Source: Certhia americana (Eukaryota; Chordata; Aves; Passeriformes; Certhiidae). Taken from it: DNA of 64,000 nt. The stretch lies in assembly GCA_018697195.1 (NCBI GenBank), contig CM031858.1, forward strand, positions 87,883,277 to 87,947,276, given 5' to 3'. The notes beneath the pieces are model-generated. The model was not told the DNA's origin, searched no databases, and was given only the letters and a program-made list of their open reading frames with translations. Positions 38,803-51,410 of this stretch are shown here, one piece after another. Position numbers and translations under genes: made by a program. The stretch's first letter is position 1; each line of letters starts with the position of its first letter.

Positions 38803-40713
38803 CTTAATTTTGAAAGGATAAATATTACAAAGGTACTGTTACCCAGATTTTTAAATTAAAAGACTTAAAAAGAGCAAGTTTTAAGAGTTAAAAGATTTAA
38901 CACCACTTGTTAGTGGAAGCACAGGTCAGCAGGGTTGGAGTGTGATCTGAGCCTATCATTTGATCAGTGGACATCCAGAAAAATGGACAAAAATTCTGGA
39001 ATAGCAAAACCATTTAAAGCAAAATATTTGGATGTTAGGAGCGAAAGGCAGTGTTACAGTGGTACAGGAATTCACAGTAACATATGGAGAAGGCTCAACT
39101 GCAAGGGAAATGCATTTCAGTTGCAAATACTATCCATAAAAAATCTTTTGCTGTATTCCACTCTCATTCCTGCAAAGCACCTTTTTTGTTTGGACTTTTT
39201 TTTTTTCTTTTTTTTTCTTTTTTTTTTTCTTTTTTTAAGATTCATCCCTCATTTGAGTGCCATCTCAACCTCATCCCTTTGGGAGAAGGCAGTTTGCAGA
39301 AAAGTTAGGGTAAATTGTCAGAGAAATAGGAAATGAAGTGACAATGCAAGGTTTAAATGAAGTTATTGTGTTATTGAGATAGTTATAGCCACAAAAAAAA
39401 GACCCAGAATTAACTTAGGATACAGACCTGGCATTCAAGAACTTTATCACTCAATGATAACAAAAGTCAGTAAGTAAAATCCTCAAACCTGGGAATTTGC
39501 CAAGTTGTTTGATGGTGCTCCAGGCCTTCCCAAACATTCCCTCTTATGAAAAGGATGACATGAAGACCTCTCATACAACAAGCCCCCTTCTTTAGTTGGG
39601 TCAAACTCATGGATACCACACAGTCTAACTGCTCCATCCTTGTAAATACCATCTAATGTGAAAAATATCTGTCTTGGGGAAAGCTCAGGTATAGCAACAC
39701 GAAATTTTGACAGTGTTAAAGTAGCAGAAGTACATGCCTTTCCAAGCATACCTTGGCATTAAAATTTGTAAATTCAAACATTTATTTCTGCTTTGGTATT
39801 TGTCTATATATGTGAGCTTTTTGGAACCATTTCCAGCAGCCTTTTTGAGCTGCCAATGAAGAAGTAAGTCTACACTCCACAGAGTGTAGCTTTTAACATA
39901 CAGGACTTGTATTGCAGCGAACCTTGATATTGCAAACACTTGTTTCTTGGCCTGTGAAAATCTGATCGCAACAAATGCAAATGTCCTAAAAGACTCCATC
40001 AAGCCTTAATACTTCTTGCCTTAATACTTCTGACCTTCAGTTAGACTTGTGTACTTGGCAATGGCAATGAGGTATTCTATGCAACATTTGCAGAATTTTC
40101 ATTTACTACAGAAAGTGGCATGTTCTGAATGCATTCAAAGTTTCAGAATGCTTTGAAGTAGTAAATTATAATTACACTGTCAAAATTCTGGTTTTATCTG
40201 ATAGCTTCCAAGACGTTTCATGATTCTGATGAAATTAATGTTAAGCAAGGAGGAACACTGTGTATGCAAATACATCCTAATAAGTTTTTCAGGACACAGT
40301 CCAAAGAAACATTTCACAAGTTGAAATTACAGCCCATGTAATGATTTTCCAATGTAGAAAATAAATCTAAGAATACCAGAAAAATATGATTATATATTTC
40401 AGTCAACGTCATCTGGCACTATATAGAATCACCAAATAAAATTTACCAGTGGATTTTTACATCATTAAGCTTTTGCAACAATGTCTATCCACCTTTTTTT
40501 GTTAATAGTGGTGAGAGGTGTATTACAACTTAAGACTTTCCAAATCCTGATCCCAAACTTACTTTTTTTCATAAATCTTTACAATCTTCATTGATTTATA
40601 CATTAATTTGTGTCTTTTAATCATAAAAACCCAGCACTTTAAAAAAATCATCTGAAGTTATGTATTTCGTTATTTATCTTAAAGAGATAGAAGAAAGTGT
40701 ACAGAAAACTCAC
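38803..40713 (-). other. PTPN3 intron, 1.9 kb
   Basis: Intron between the candidate microexon and the linker exon. It contains a T-rich tract (39195-39237) and a stretch with overlapping minus-strand open frames (39467-40002) that I could not assign. A 16-base near-tandem (gccttaatacttct) lies at about 40003-40034. Confidence 0.8.
39195..39237. repeat. (T)n(C) rich tract
   Basis: Forty-three bases consist only of T with three single C. In the transcript it is A-rich with G interruptions, so it is not a pyrimidine tract for splicing. It could be the A tail of an old retrocopy in minus orientation, but no source was recognised. Confidence 0.8.
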
Positions 40714-40737
40714 TTTGGTGATTCTTGTTCAGATGAC
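40714..40737 (-). CDS. PTPN3: PTPN3 candidate 24-nt microexon in the linker (residues 162-169)
   Basis: The sequence between a good acceptor (T-rich tract ending ttttaccag) and a strong donor (GTGAGT, 40708-40713) is 24 nt and fits exactly in phase 2 on both sides. It adds SSEQESP and completes an Arg codon on its left and a Lys codon on its right. No other exon was found in the 14.4 kb between 38802 and 53155. The linker remains in frame with or without it. Leaving it out gives a gap-free match to the human linker as I recall it, so it is either a cassette microexon or a chance match. Transcript reads would settle this. Confidence 0.55.
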
Positions 40738-40821
40738 CTGGTAAAAAAAACACAAACACAAAAACAACATTAAATGAACATAAGTTAAATCTTCAAGAAA
40801 ACAAGAACTAAACTACAATTT

Positions 40822-40843
40822 AAAAAAAAAAAAAAAAAAAAAA
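40822..40843. repeat. A22 homopolymer
   Basis: A run of 22 A lies about 85 bases upstream, in gene orientation, of the candidate microexon. In the transcript it is a U22 tract, which could influence recognition of that exon; this is inference. Confidence 0.8.
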
Positions 40844-43800
40844 TACTCCAAAGATGTGTTCATAATAAATTAGAGTGTCATTAACCCTATGGTGAAAGTC
40901 TGAATCAGATAACTAGGGTACAATCAGCAAAAATCCCAGGGCACCTCTGAGCACTCACTTCCACTTTTGATACAAGCCCAATATAGGCAGTACACATCTG
41001 CTACTGCAACTCAAACTATGCAGTTTACACAGGCAATTGTTTAGCCAGACACACTACATGATTTTAGAAAGTTTTAGCTGTGGATTACAATGACTACAGA
41101 TGTCACTGACTGTATTTTGTAAAAGCCCAAATGTGGCAAGATCTTTATGCTTAGATAGCCAGAAATGAGCACAGGTGGCTTCAGAAGCTTGATATTTCCA
41201 ATGCGAATTCTCATGATGTGAGAGCAGAGATGGTGTTGACAGAAAACTTTGATACAAGACATACTGAAAGTAGAAGTGGCTATAGCAATGAAGACAATCT
41301 AGAATGGAAAACAAACCAAAATTTGCAGCACACTACATTTTTCAACACATTCAACTAATATCATCAAAAATCATCTGAAACAGAAAGTTAAATGATATGA
41401 CATAAATTAAAACAATAGCAGTGCTACTAAGACAAATTTTAAAGTAAAAGTTACAAAAAAAGGTGCTTACAAAGCAAAGTTTAAGGCAGATGGGATAACT
41501 TTACAAACTCATTTAAGCAGTGATCAAAAATCCTGTTGTGGTGTATGTCCATGCTGGAAAAAATAGGTGAAGTAGTTCAGTTTGAAAGCAAACTTGCTGA
41601 ATTGCCAAGTTATAGGAAGCAATTCACAGTATGCAGTTAAATTTTCAACTCACGCTCTCTAAATCATCCTTAATACTAAGAAATACACACTACATTTCAC
41701 TAAAATGACAGTAAAAATAGCATCAGTATCAGTCTAGTTAAGATTCTTTGTATGTAGTTTGGCAATATGAAGACATTCTTCCTTGAGAGGCAGATATGAT
41801 AAAGCTTGATCCCTGAGGAATACTGGAGGTTTAGGTTCTGTGTACTTTTAATACTTTTAAAATATTAAGCTTCTTTCCCTTTAACTGCAGTCACACCCGA
41901 CTTCTGACCCCACTGACATCCACCCCCACTCACCTACTAATATCTCTGGTTCTGTTTGTCCACAATCCCCAGAGAATTTTTACCCTCCAAGTGAAAGCAG
42001 ATCCTATGGGAATGCAAACTCACCTGCTGCCTGCCCAGCCACATCTAAATGGTACAAATACTGAACTTCTATTTTAACTGCTCAGTGAAAGGAGAATGTC
42101 ACCTTAAAGTTTTGGGATTTTTTCCTGCCTAGTCACTGACTTTCACTAATCTTGAGAAACTTCGCACATTCAAAAACTCATCTCCTGCATTACATTTGAT
42201 TGCATTGTCCAAATATTCCCAAGTGGAAACAGAGAGAGAGGGGCTGTACAATGACATAAGCCGTATTTCTTTAGGAAGTCACACTAAAAATAAAGAAACA
42301 CTGAATTTATTTCGTTAAGTTAATGGACCTCCTTGCAAGGCAAACAACAATGAAACTGTACATATCTTTTACATTTTGCCACAGGAGACCTACAGCTTAT
42401 CAAATTCTGTGCAGAATCAAAGTTAACTGAGTTAACCCTTTCAAGAGTCTTCATCAAAAACTTACAGACATAGAATTGTGATTAAAATCAGCACAATGCC
42501 CCGGTTTTAATATATTATCTCCCCTTTATCTTCCCAAGAGAAAGAGGCAGTTTGAGAAAGAAAAAAAACAACTTGGGCTTTCATTCATACACCTTCTATA
42601 TACTTACAGTATATTTTTCATTATCTCTACCTTTGGAGACTTAAATGCAGGATATAAATTCTTAGCACTGTTTGATGAAGATTTATTTGTTAAATTATTC
42701 AACTTTAATTCAAACACATTAGCTCTAAAAGATTTACAGAAAATTCTGTAACCTTTTAAACTGGGAAGAAAGGTGACCAAATATTTGACTGAGAAAAGTG
42801 GCCAAATTCAGTGTCTAAAAGAATTCATCAGAGACTGTACAGGTGTGTCTTCCTTAGTAGGCCAGCATGCTAGAGCTGCAGAATTTTGCACTACAACACA
42901 GATAAATAGTATTTCTAGCATTTAATTACTCAGCAATATGATAAAATACTTTAAACATGAATATCTAAGTCATTTTTTTGGCTACACAGCGTTACACAGT
43001 TTACTAAGCTATCTTCCTCATTTCACAACATACAAGGACTGTATTTTAAGTCAATGAAAGACAACACTCACCAGACCAGCCATTCAACTTTTTCATCAAG
43101 GAACAGAGCCCTTCCTTGAAAGGAGATTAACCTTTCCATTGGGGCAGCAAATAAGCAAACACTTCAAAACTTCAGGTAATTTCTCTTCTTCACTTCACAA
43201 TATAACTAAAATTATGCCATCTCAATCATGCACTCAGTATGGATTGATCTATTGATAATTATCTTTTCAATATAGGTGTTCACCCTGAAAAGCCTAACTC
43301 TCCTCTTCTGTCAGAAGGACAGAATGGAAAGGTTTTAAGGAAAGACCCCTCCTCCTCATTTTGGTGTGACCTACCAGGGAATTCTGCTATTCTGAGAACC
43401 AAGGATGATAAACTACAGCAGAATAAAACCCCGAGAGAAAAAGGTCAACTGAAACAATAGCACTGTAGCAAAACTCCCCTTTTACAAACAACTGAAGGAA
43501 ACATCTGTAGGTTTTGCCCTTGTGCTGTTCTTGAAGTTCTTAAAGCTTCTTTCATTGTAACACCTGCAGGGCTGGGAAGACAGAGTATGCCAGCACTTCC
43601 ATTATCACCTTTTTTTCTGAGGACTCACCACTACAACTGGGTTTTTTATTCAAAAGCAAAATAAGTGGAAGGTACTTGCAGCAACACCTTTCTGCTGCCT
43701 TTTAGAGGAATTTATACACAGAATATTCAGCATTTCTGTGAAGAGAATGACTGTGTAAGGTGTCATAAGTTTTTTGTACTGCATAATTAAGAGAACCAGT

Positions 43801-44934
43801 AAAGAAAACCTGAGGACTTCATGGCAAACACAAGCTTTTTAGTGATTTCCTATAAATTCCAGTCATTCACGTTTGTGAGCTGCTACCATCACCTTTAAAG
43901 GGATACTTCGTTACTCTGCATTGACCATATTCCAGTTTACTGACTTGCCATGAAAGTTTCATGTGTTTTGATTCACAGCAACTGCTTGGATTGCTGCAAG
44001 GTTTGCCTTATCACATATTTGCAATTCAACTTTGAAACTTTCCATTTGGATGCAAATTTATTGCTTTTTGAACTGGCAAGGAAAGTGTAGTACATTTGAT
44101 TAAGGGTATTTATTTAAAAAGAAAAGTTTATACCTAAGCAAAACATATACATGTACTATTTACACTTATATTTGGGTGAAAAGGCATGTAAAACTTAAAA
44201 GTCTATTAGTAGTAGCTTAAAAATTCTAATTTGAGACTAATTAGAAGCATTCCCAGCTCCACTGTCTAGTATTAGGATATCTTCATTGAGAAAGGCTGAA
44301 GTATACAGACAAGGACAATAGAATTTCATGAAATGCAACAGATTTTGTGAGAACAATGAAATTATCATAAGGATAAGTAACTATTTAAAATATGTGGAGG
44401 TTCACTTATTTGCAATTTTCTACCAAAAAGGTAGCTACTGAGACTTGGCTTTAAAAGTACTGAAGAGTACTTTTAAAGCAGTAAAGCTTTAAAAATTTTC
44501 CTCAAATGAAAAATCATATTTTAGTCAAACTAATGATGAGTTCCCATAGCACATTCACAAAAGCTCACTATGCAGCCACAGTTTATTGTCTATCAAATGC
44601 TAAGTTAAAAGAATTGAACAAATGCAGCATCCGTTCAGGAAATCTATTTTCAGTGCAATACCTTCACCAGATGATGCATCACACTCACACCAGGAACGTA
44701 TGTGCACTTCCAGAAATTCATAGCACAGTGCAAGTGAATTTCCTTTTTGTATATTAGTTCATCATTTCATTTCCTTCCCCTCTAACTCTGGGGCTGCACA
44801 CATTATTCCATCTGTATCACCAGCAAAAGGTGGATTTTTAATGTAAATTGAAAGATGTTTATAGCTTTGCAAGAATTTCACACAAAAGTTTATGAAGAGA
44901 TATATTGCATTTATAACAAGAAGAATTGTAGACT

Positions 44935-45170
44935 CAAAATAATTTATGTTGGAAGGGAACCTGAGAGGCCACTTTAACTCTTACTCAAAGAATAGACATC
45001 AAAGCTATATGAGGATATTCAGGTCCTTGTCATGTTATGTTTTGAGGTTCTACAAGGATGGAAATAACTCCACCTTTTTGCTGATGTGTAAAAAAGTCTT
45101 AAATAAACAAAACGTATCCCCTCTCCCCCATTATCTTTTGAGCACTTCCCTATCTATAACTCACGTCCAA
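44935..45170 (-). mobile_element. probable degenerate CR1 LINE fragment
   Basis: atgttggaagggaacctgag followed by aggccactttaactcttact resembles the reverse complement of the CR1 3' end (GGTTGGAAGGGACCTCAGAGGCCATCTAGTCCAAC..CTCAAAG). The following 130 bases, with tctacaaggatggaaataac near 45050, also fit the CR1 pattern of 'AAGGATGGAGACTCCACAAC'. The 5' limit is uncertain. Confidence 0.6.
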
Positions 45171-45700
45171 CGCCTCACGTTTTTGCTCTGCATCTCCAAG
45201 AAGAATTGGCTCTATATTCTTGATAATCCTCTTTTGGCAGAGCAAGGCAACAATGTGATCAACCCCTCCTCGACTCCCCCAGCCTTCTGGTTCTCATGCA
45301 TCATATGCTTGCACCTGTGAATAACTTGCCATATTTATCTCATCAATCAATGCATGACCCTAAATATACGATCTATATCATCTCACCTGTCAGGAAGCTT
45401 TTCTTGCTGACTGTTACTATACCTTATCACTTAGAAATATGTTTTACAATAAACTTCTTTCTGGTTAGATAGAAAATTTCACAGATAATCTTTTCTGTTA
45501 CACCAGCAAATCTACTCTAAAAAAGTACCAAAACACTTGCTCCTACGCAATCTGCTGTTCCAAACCAAACAGACATGTTTGGTTTACTTAATTACAAGGT
45601 GAACAGGAGAAACTGAATTCAGATAACGTGACCATCCACACAGCTTATCAGGTTACTTTTCCAAGTCAATAAGCCTGTTATTTTTTTCTCTTTAGCACCT

Positions 45701-46298
45701 TGTATACTGGGCTGGCTTTGGCTAAGGTAATTTTCTTTACAATGGCTGATACCGGGTCATGTTTTGGATTTGTGCTGAACACAGGTTTGATACTAAAGAG
45801 ACACTTTTGTTATTGCTGAGCAGGGCTTACACAGAGCCAAGGCCTTTGCTGCTTTTCATACTGCCACACTGGTGAGAAAGTTTTGTTTGCTTGGGTGGCT
45901 GGGAGGAGACATAACCAGGACAGGTGACCCCAACTGATCAAAGGGATATTCCAGACCATATGACATCATGCTCAGTATATAAAGTGGGGGGAAGAAGTAG
46001 GAAGGAGGAGAATTAGGAGTGATGGAGTTTGTCTTTCCAAGTCACTGTTACATGTGAGGGGGCCCTGCTCTCCTGGAGATGGCTGAACACCTGCCTGCCC
46101 ATGGGAAGCAGAAAATTAACTCCTTTTTGTGTTTTGCTTCTGTGCATGGCTTTTCCTTTCCCTCTTTAACTGTCTTTACCTCACCCTATGGGTTTTCTAG
46201 CTTTTATAATTCTGATTCTCTCTCCCTGATCCCATTGGTGGAGGAATGAGTGGGTGGCTGAGTGGCGCTTGATCGCTGGCTGGGGTGAAATCAATGCA
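45701..46298 (+). mobile_element. solo LTR of an avian endogenous retrovirus
   Basis: About 600 bases match an LTR family common in bird genomes as I remember it: start TGTATACTGGGC, then ttttggatttgtgctgaaca, ctgaccccaactga-type and gggatattcc motifs, a TATA box (tatataaag, 45976-45984), ccctgctctcctggagatgg, and an end in ggctggggtg...aatgca. The orientation is plus, opposite to PTPN3. No retroviral gene flanks it, so it is a solo LTR left by recombination. I see no intact target-site duplication, and many substitutions indicate age. Confidence 0.88.
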
Positions 46299-47679
46299 AA
46301 TTTATATATTCTTCCTGGCAAGCACCCTTTCCATTCAGGAAAGTGTGTTCAAAAACAGGAAAAAAGGCATTAAGGGGGCAAACCCCACCTATATTAAAAC
46401 TTCAAACTATTTCATCTATGATATAAAAAAAATTTTGAAATATTTTAAAAAGTACAAGCCATTAAACTTGAATTTACAAGGTCAAAAATAAGCTCTTCTC
46501 CTCATATAAGGGAAAGGGAAACAACTCCTGAAACAGGTAACATGACTAAAACTATCCTGAACTGCCAAAATAAATTAGTGGTTTTTTCAGTAATTCTTTG
46601 TATGTAACACCTTTTTTTCTTAAAGAAACCTGAGCTTACTAACATTCAGTTAAGGGACAGGTGCAGGTGCTGGCCATAACACAGGTCTTCTCACAAAGCC
46701 AGATGAAAACCTTAAATCCATGAACAGAGAAGAATGAAGCATACTCCTTTTTCATACTGAATGGTAGAAAACCATGCAGCCTCCCACACCTGGGTTCTTG
46801 GAGGTTAAGAGCATTAAATAACACAGTGGTTTTCAGTTTCTATTTCTCATCATTTGTTTGTTTTTATTTCTGATTGCCTAGTGAAGGGTGAACATCTGCA
46901 TCACACCTCATGCACCCAAGGATGCTTGAGAAAAAGGAAAGGAACAATGAAAACAAGCTAAAAACAAAGTCCAAAGATCCGTGAATACTACTTCATTACA
47001 TTTGCTTTAAGTTTGCGTGGCAGGCCTTGATATTTCAAGTTCACCAAGTGTTTAAACACTGTATTATTGAAAGATATTAAAATATATTTTTAATTTACAC
47101 CAAATACCTTAACATAAATACACCAGTAAAACTGTTATAGCAGTTTAAATTTTCATTCATTTACTTGAGGGTAAAGAGCAGGCTAGTTTATTTTTAGGAG
47201 GGTTTTTTTTCACTTCTTCTAAGAGTTCATCTATGAAGAGTCCTACACATTAAGTTGCATTTTAATTTTTATTTTTTTTTTAAAGCTACCAATGCCAAGA
47301 ACCAGACCTTGCACTGGGGATACCTCATGCAGGCTCTCAGGAGAAAACCTAATATCTGATAAAAGATCAAGCATATCAGAGTATTTGATTCCAAAACATA
47401 ACTAGTCTACTTCCCCAGTTAAAACAAACTCCGATTTGAAGGTTACTGCATCAATCAAGGATGTTTTGGAATTTCCTAACCTGATATTGAAACAATGTTA
47501 CATACTTCAGTATGACTATTTTATTTTTCCTGTACCTTTTCCCCTTAAATGACACAGCAGCATACAGATCAGAGGAGTGTCAGGGAAAGGCAAATCAGCA
47601 AGGATGACTATTTCTTCTACATCTGTGAGTCTCTCCTTATTCCAAATTTGGAAACTGTAGTGGTACCTTTATCAAGACA

Positions 47680-48389
47680 TGTAACGGTGTGATTTCGAAA
47701 CTTATCTAGGATACCTGGTTCCTCCCCTAAAGACTCCCCCCCTTGATGTGTCAATCAATTTTCCTTTTCCCACCCTGACCCCTGATAGGCTTGTATCAAC
47801 CCTGGAATCCCAGAAGGGCCTCGAGTGGTTGGTAGATTTAAAAGATACTCTGTACCCTTTAGGAATCATTGGGCTGCCCAGGTGTCCTTTGTCCTTAGAA
47901 AACTCCCCTCCCTCACCTGGTTGTTGGACACCATTCCCCTCCCCTCTCTCCCTGCCCCCAGGTAAAAGGACTGGGACCATGTAGTCCCGGGGCAGTTCCA
48001 TCAGAGTTCCATCGGCAGTTCCATGACAGTCACCTGGGTTCCATCATAGTTACATCCAGAGTTACAGCAGCTACTGTAGCCTGTTACAGATTTCAGCCAC
48101 AATTCTGATAGATTCTGCTAGAGGACTTGCTACATTCAGAGGCATGTGTGCCAGAATAAAAACCTTGGATTAAACCCTCTATCAGAATTCGGCCTCTTCC
48201 TTCACCACCCCCTTAAAACTGCTCCATGGAAGAGAATCCTGATAGCTCTGACAGGTCTGGACTTGTCCGCAGTGCCCAGCGAGTCAAAAGTGTCTCTGTG
48301 GTCAAATACCACAGCTGCCACTATTTGGCTCAGCCAGCAAGGCCAGGAAAGCCAGGCTCGGTCTCGTCTGTGATATTGGCTACAATATA
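47680..48389 (+). mobile_element. second solo LTR, different family
   Basis: The stretch starts TGTAACGGTGTG, has a C-rich U3-like part, and contains a poly(A) signal aataaa (48155-48160) followed by accttggattaaaccctct and a G/T- and C-rich end, as in many retroviral LTRs. It is more GC-rich than the flanks. The hexamer aagaca stands directly before it (47674-47679) and again at 48390-48395, a candidate 6-bp target-site duplication. The usual CA end is not preserved under these limits, so the 3' boundary may be off. No internal viral genes are present. Confidence 0.75.
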
Positions 48390-50547
48390 AAGACAGACAG
48401 CAACAGGGCAGTTTTTCAAGCACTATACCATGCTAGACAAAGCAAAAATTACAGTGAAAAAGAATTCCCTGGACAAGTCCATCAGTCTGCCTTTAAAAAT
48501 AACCAGCTGTGATTCAAACCTGTTAGACTGAAACAGAAAAATTTTTCTCAAAGATAACATCTTCCAGGAGCTCTATTGAGGCTACCTATCAGGACAGCAG
48601 AGAATTGATGCCAGGTAGCCTGTTGGTACGACACAACTTTGAAAAAACTTGCCAAATTAAAGCAACTTTTCCACAGAGATAACTTTAGAAATAATAAAAC
48701 CTAATAATACAACTTACTTTGTATCTTAAAGGAGAGTGAGTGAGTATTCATCACTATTCCCTAATGTATATCTTAGGCTTTAAGGACATCGGAAGACATG
48801 CAACCTCACAGAAAAAGGGAAGTTTTCCACTTTGCTTATGATAAGAAGTTTAAAAAGTCAGCAGCAACGGTGCTTCAACGAAGGGAATGCAAATTTCTCA
48901 AAGAAAACACTTTCAGGGAAGCCAAGACTATGGAAAGCAAATTCTATCTGAAAAACAGTTATCAAACAAGTGCACATACTAATTAATATGTTTTATCTCA
49001 ATGCTGTTCTTGAAATAATTTTTAGAACAAAATAGTAACGGTACCATGTACATGCAGGCATAGTATGAACAGAGTATAACATGTAGCCCAGAAAACAGAC
49101 TGGGTTGCCTGTTCTGAACTGGCAAGGCACAGCCATAAGAAAGTGTTGTACAACAGAGAATGCAACATATGAGACTTCAGAAGGCCAAGTGTGGGCTCTG
49201 TATCCATGCTAGAGCTAATTTTTCAGAGGCAGTACCAATCAGCTGAGATGTTCAGCAACAGGGCAACAAAAAGGAAGAAGTGACAGGGGGAGATACCTTC
49301 TTTACAAATGCTGGAGAAACCTGGGATAAACAAAAGTTCTCTTCAAGTCCTCTTCAGCACTGTCTTTTCTGACAGGTTTTGTAAGCAGCAGTGATTTGAG
49401 ATATTTGGCTTAGACAGGCAAAGCTATTCATGCCCTGCAAATGAAATTCTAGATAATGTATGTTTATTTGGGATTAGAGCAATTTTTTGTCTATAATACA
49501 GATGCAACAGACAGCTCCAATCTTTTCTACAGACACTAAATGGAGAGAGAAAAATTTCTTCTTTTCAGAATGTCTGAGCCCCAAGTGGTTCTTCAATGTG
49601 AAAGTACTTTAGATAATTTGGGTAGCAGGAGAAACAAAGCTACACCTAACACTGTGGTGACTAGCTTGCCCGAGCTTTTTGTAGTTCACCTGTGTGCATG
49701 GTTTGAACTATTTTTCAATTTTCTTTTTTTCCAGTCACAGCCAATTTGTGGTACACACCTCAAATTTCAGTTAGAAAGGACAGTGTTCACACAAAGCACA
49801 TTTTAAAAACAATAATTGTGTCCTTAAGAGAAACAACACAAGAAATGACAAAATATTATTGACCCTCATTTCCAGCACGTTCATTTAAAGGATTTTAACA
49901 TCAAGCATAGTTCTAGATGATGGAATATCGATACTGTACTATATCTTCAAAGAAATTGAAGAAGAAATATTAACAACTGCTATGTTTTGTGCTCTCTAAA
50001 CTAAGAGCTGTTCCACATAATTTGCTTTCTAAATTGTGCATTGCTTCATAGAAAGAAAGTAGAACTTGATTGATTCCTATATGTGAGTAAACAGACCAAG
50101 GAAGAAAATCAATTATTAAGAAAATAAATACACCTAGTATTGTCAGGAAGGAAAAAGAGCTGTATAGGGCAATAAAGGCAGGTGTATATACTTTTGCCAG
50201 CAGTGGCTGCTTCTACATTTCTGATACCCAAGGGTCCAAATGTGACTCGGCAGGATTAGGTAGGTTGCAAGCCTTGTATATGAGTTTTATCTACGATTTA
50301 CCTCAAAAACCACTCTAACACAACAGGTCAGTTTGAAGGCAGGTCTATCCTGCCTTCAACAACAAACCACTTGTTTTGACAAAAAAGTGAAAAAGAGGGA
50401 AGACTACCCCCACCCTTGAAATGCTGATGGCAGCTGGAAAAATAAGTCCAAGAGCTACATTCCATGCCAACCACAGCTTGCAGAGTCTTGTTTCAGAAAC
50501 AGTAAATGAAATTGATGTTTGCTTCACATAAAACAAGCAGTTGCAGA

Positions 50548-50569
50548 ATTATTATTATTATTATTATTA
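50548..50569. repeat. (ATT)n microsatellite
   Basis: About seven uninterrupted ATT units in the largest intron. Confidence 0.85.
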
Positions 50570-51309
50570 ATATGAGGTCACAGACATAACCATTCAGTGA
50601 CTAAATGCCAGTATTTACAGCTGTTTGCTACCAGCTTTCTAGAAATGTTTCAGATATTTTTCATGCCAAATCTATTTAATAGTTATGACTAGCATTAACT
50701 AACACCTTTATTAACAGTCCAGTGGGCTGGGCAGTAAAAAAAAGGCCCCTTAAAGACAATGTGTATTAGCAGGATTATGGGAAGCTACTCGTGGCTCCAA
50801 TGAAAAGGCAATTGGCAATCTGGAGGGATTTATTTACACAGCATGTTTCTATTATGTCAGTTCAAATCCACTGAAGACCAGCATGGCAAAAATGGATAGT
50901 TGGCTTTACAAGATTTGAACACTGAAAGGTGTTTTACTGTTAATGTTTAAATATTCCCAATGTGTGGCAAAAGTCATGGGGAAGTGCCCATATTTAATAC
51001 TGAAGATATGAAAGGGAAACTTTTTTCTTAAAAAACAGATTTAGCTGATAGGGTAAGACTCCATCCATCAATACAGCATTCGTGGAAAGGAAGATTTTAC
51101 TTCACATGCATACTTAATTTCACTTTGCATCTTTCAACAAAGGAAGTGAAGCAAGTAATAAGTACTGTAACGTTGCAAAAGGAAAACAACTGGAATGTGG
51201 ACAAACCAACTTCAGTGTAGAGAAAAAAAATTTTTTTTAAAGGCTACTTTGTATTTTGCCTCAATTGTTAAAAAGGAAATTAGTAATGACTATTTTTGAC
51301 TATTAGTAA

Positions 51310-51410
51310 TGACAAAAATATAACATTTATTTATTATTATATTTATTTTTTATTTATTTATATTAAAGAAATATATATAAAAATATATATTTATTTATTA
51401 TCAATATTTA
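51310..51410. repeat. very AT-rich tract
   Basis: About 100 bases contain almost only A and T, mixing TTTA units and ATATAT runs. It is low-complexity DNA, easily melted. No function is implied by the sequence alone. Confidence 0.7.

Noticed and set aside
47702..48423. Open frames of 73-99 codons on both strands.
   Set aside because: They lie inside the second solo LTR, which is GC-richer than its surroundings and so has fewer chance stops.
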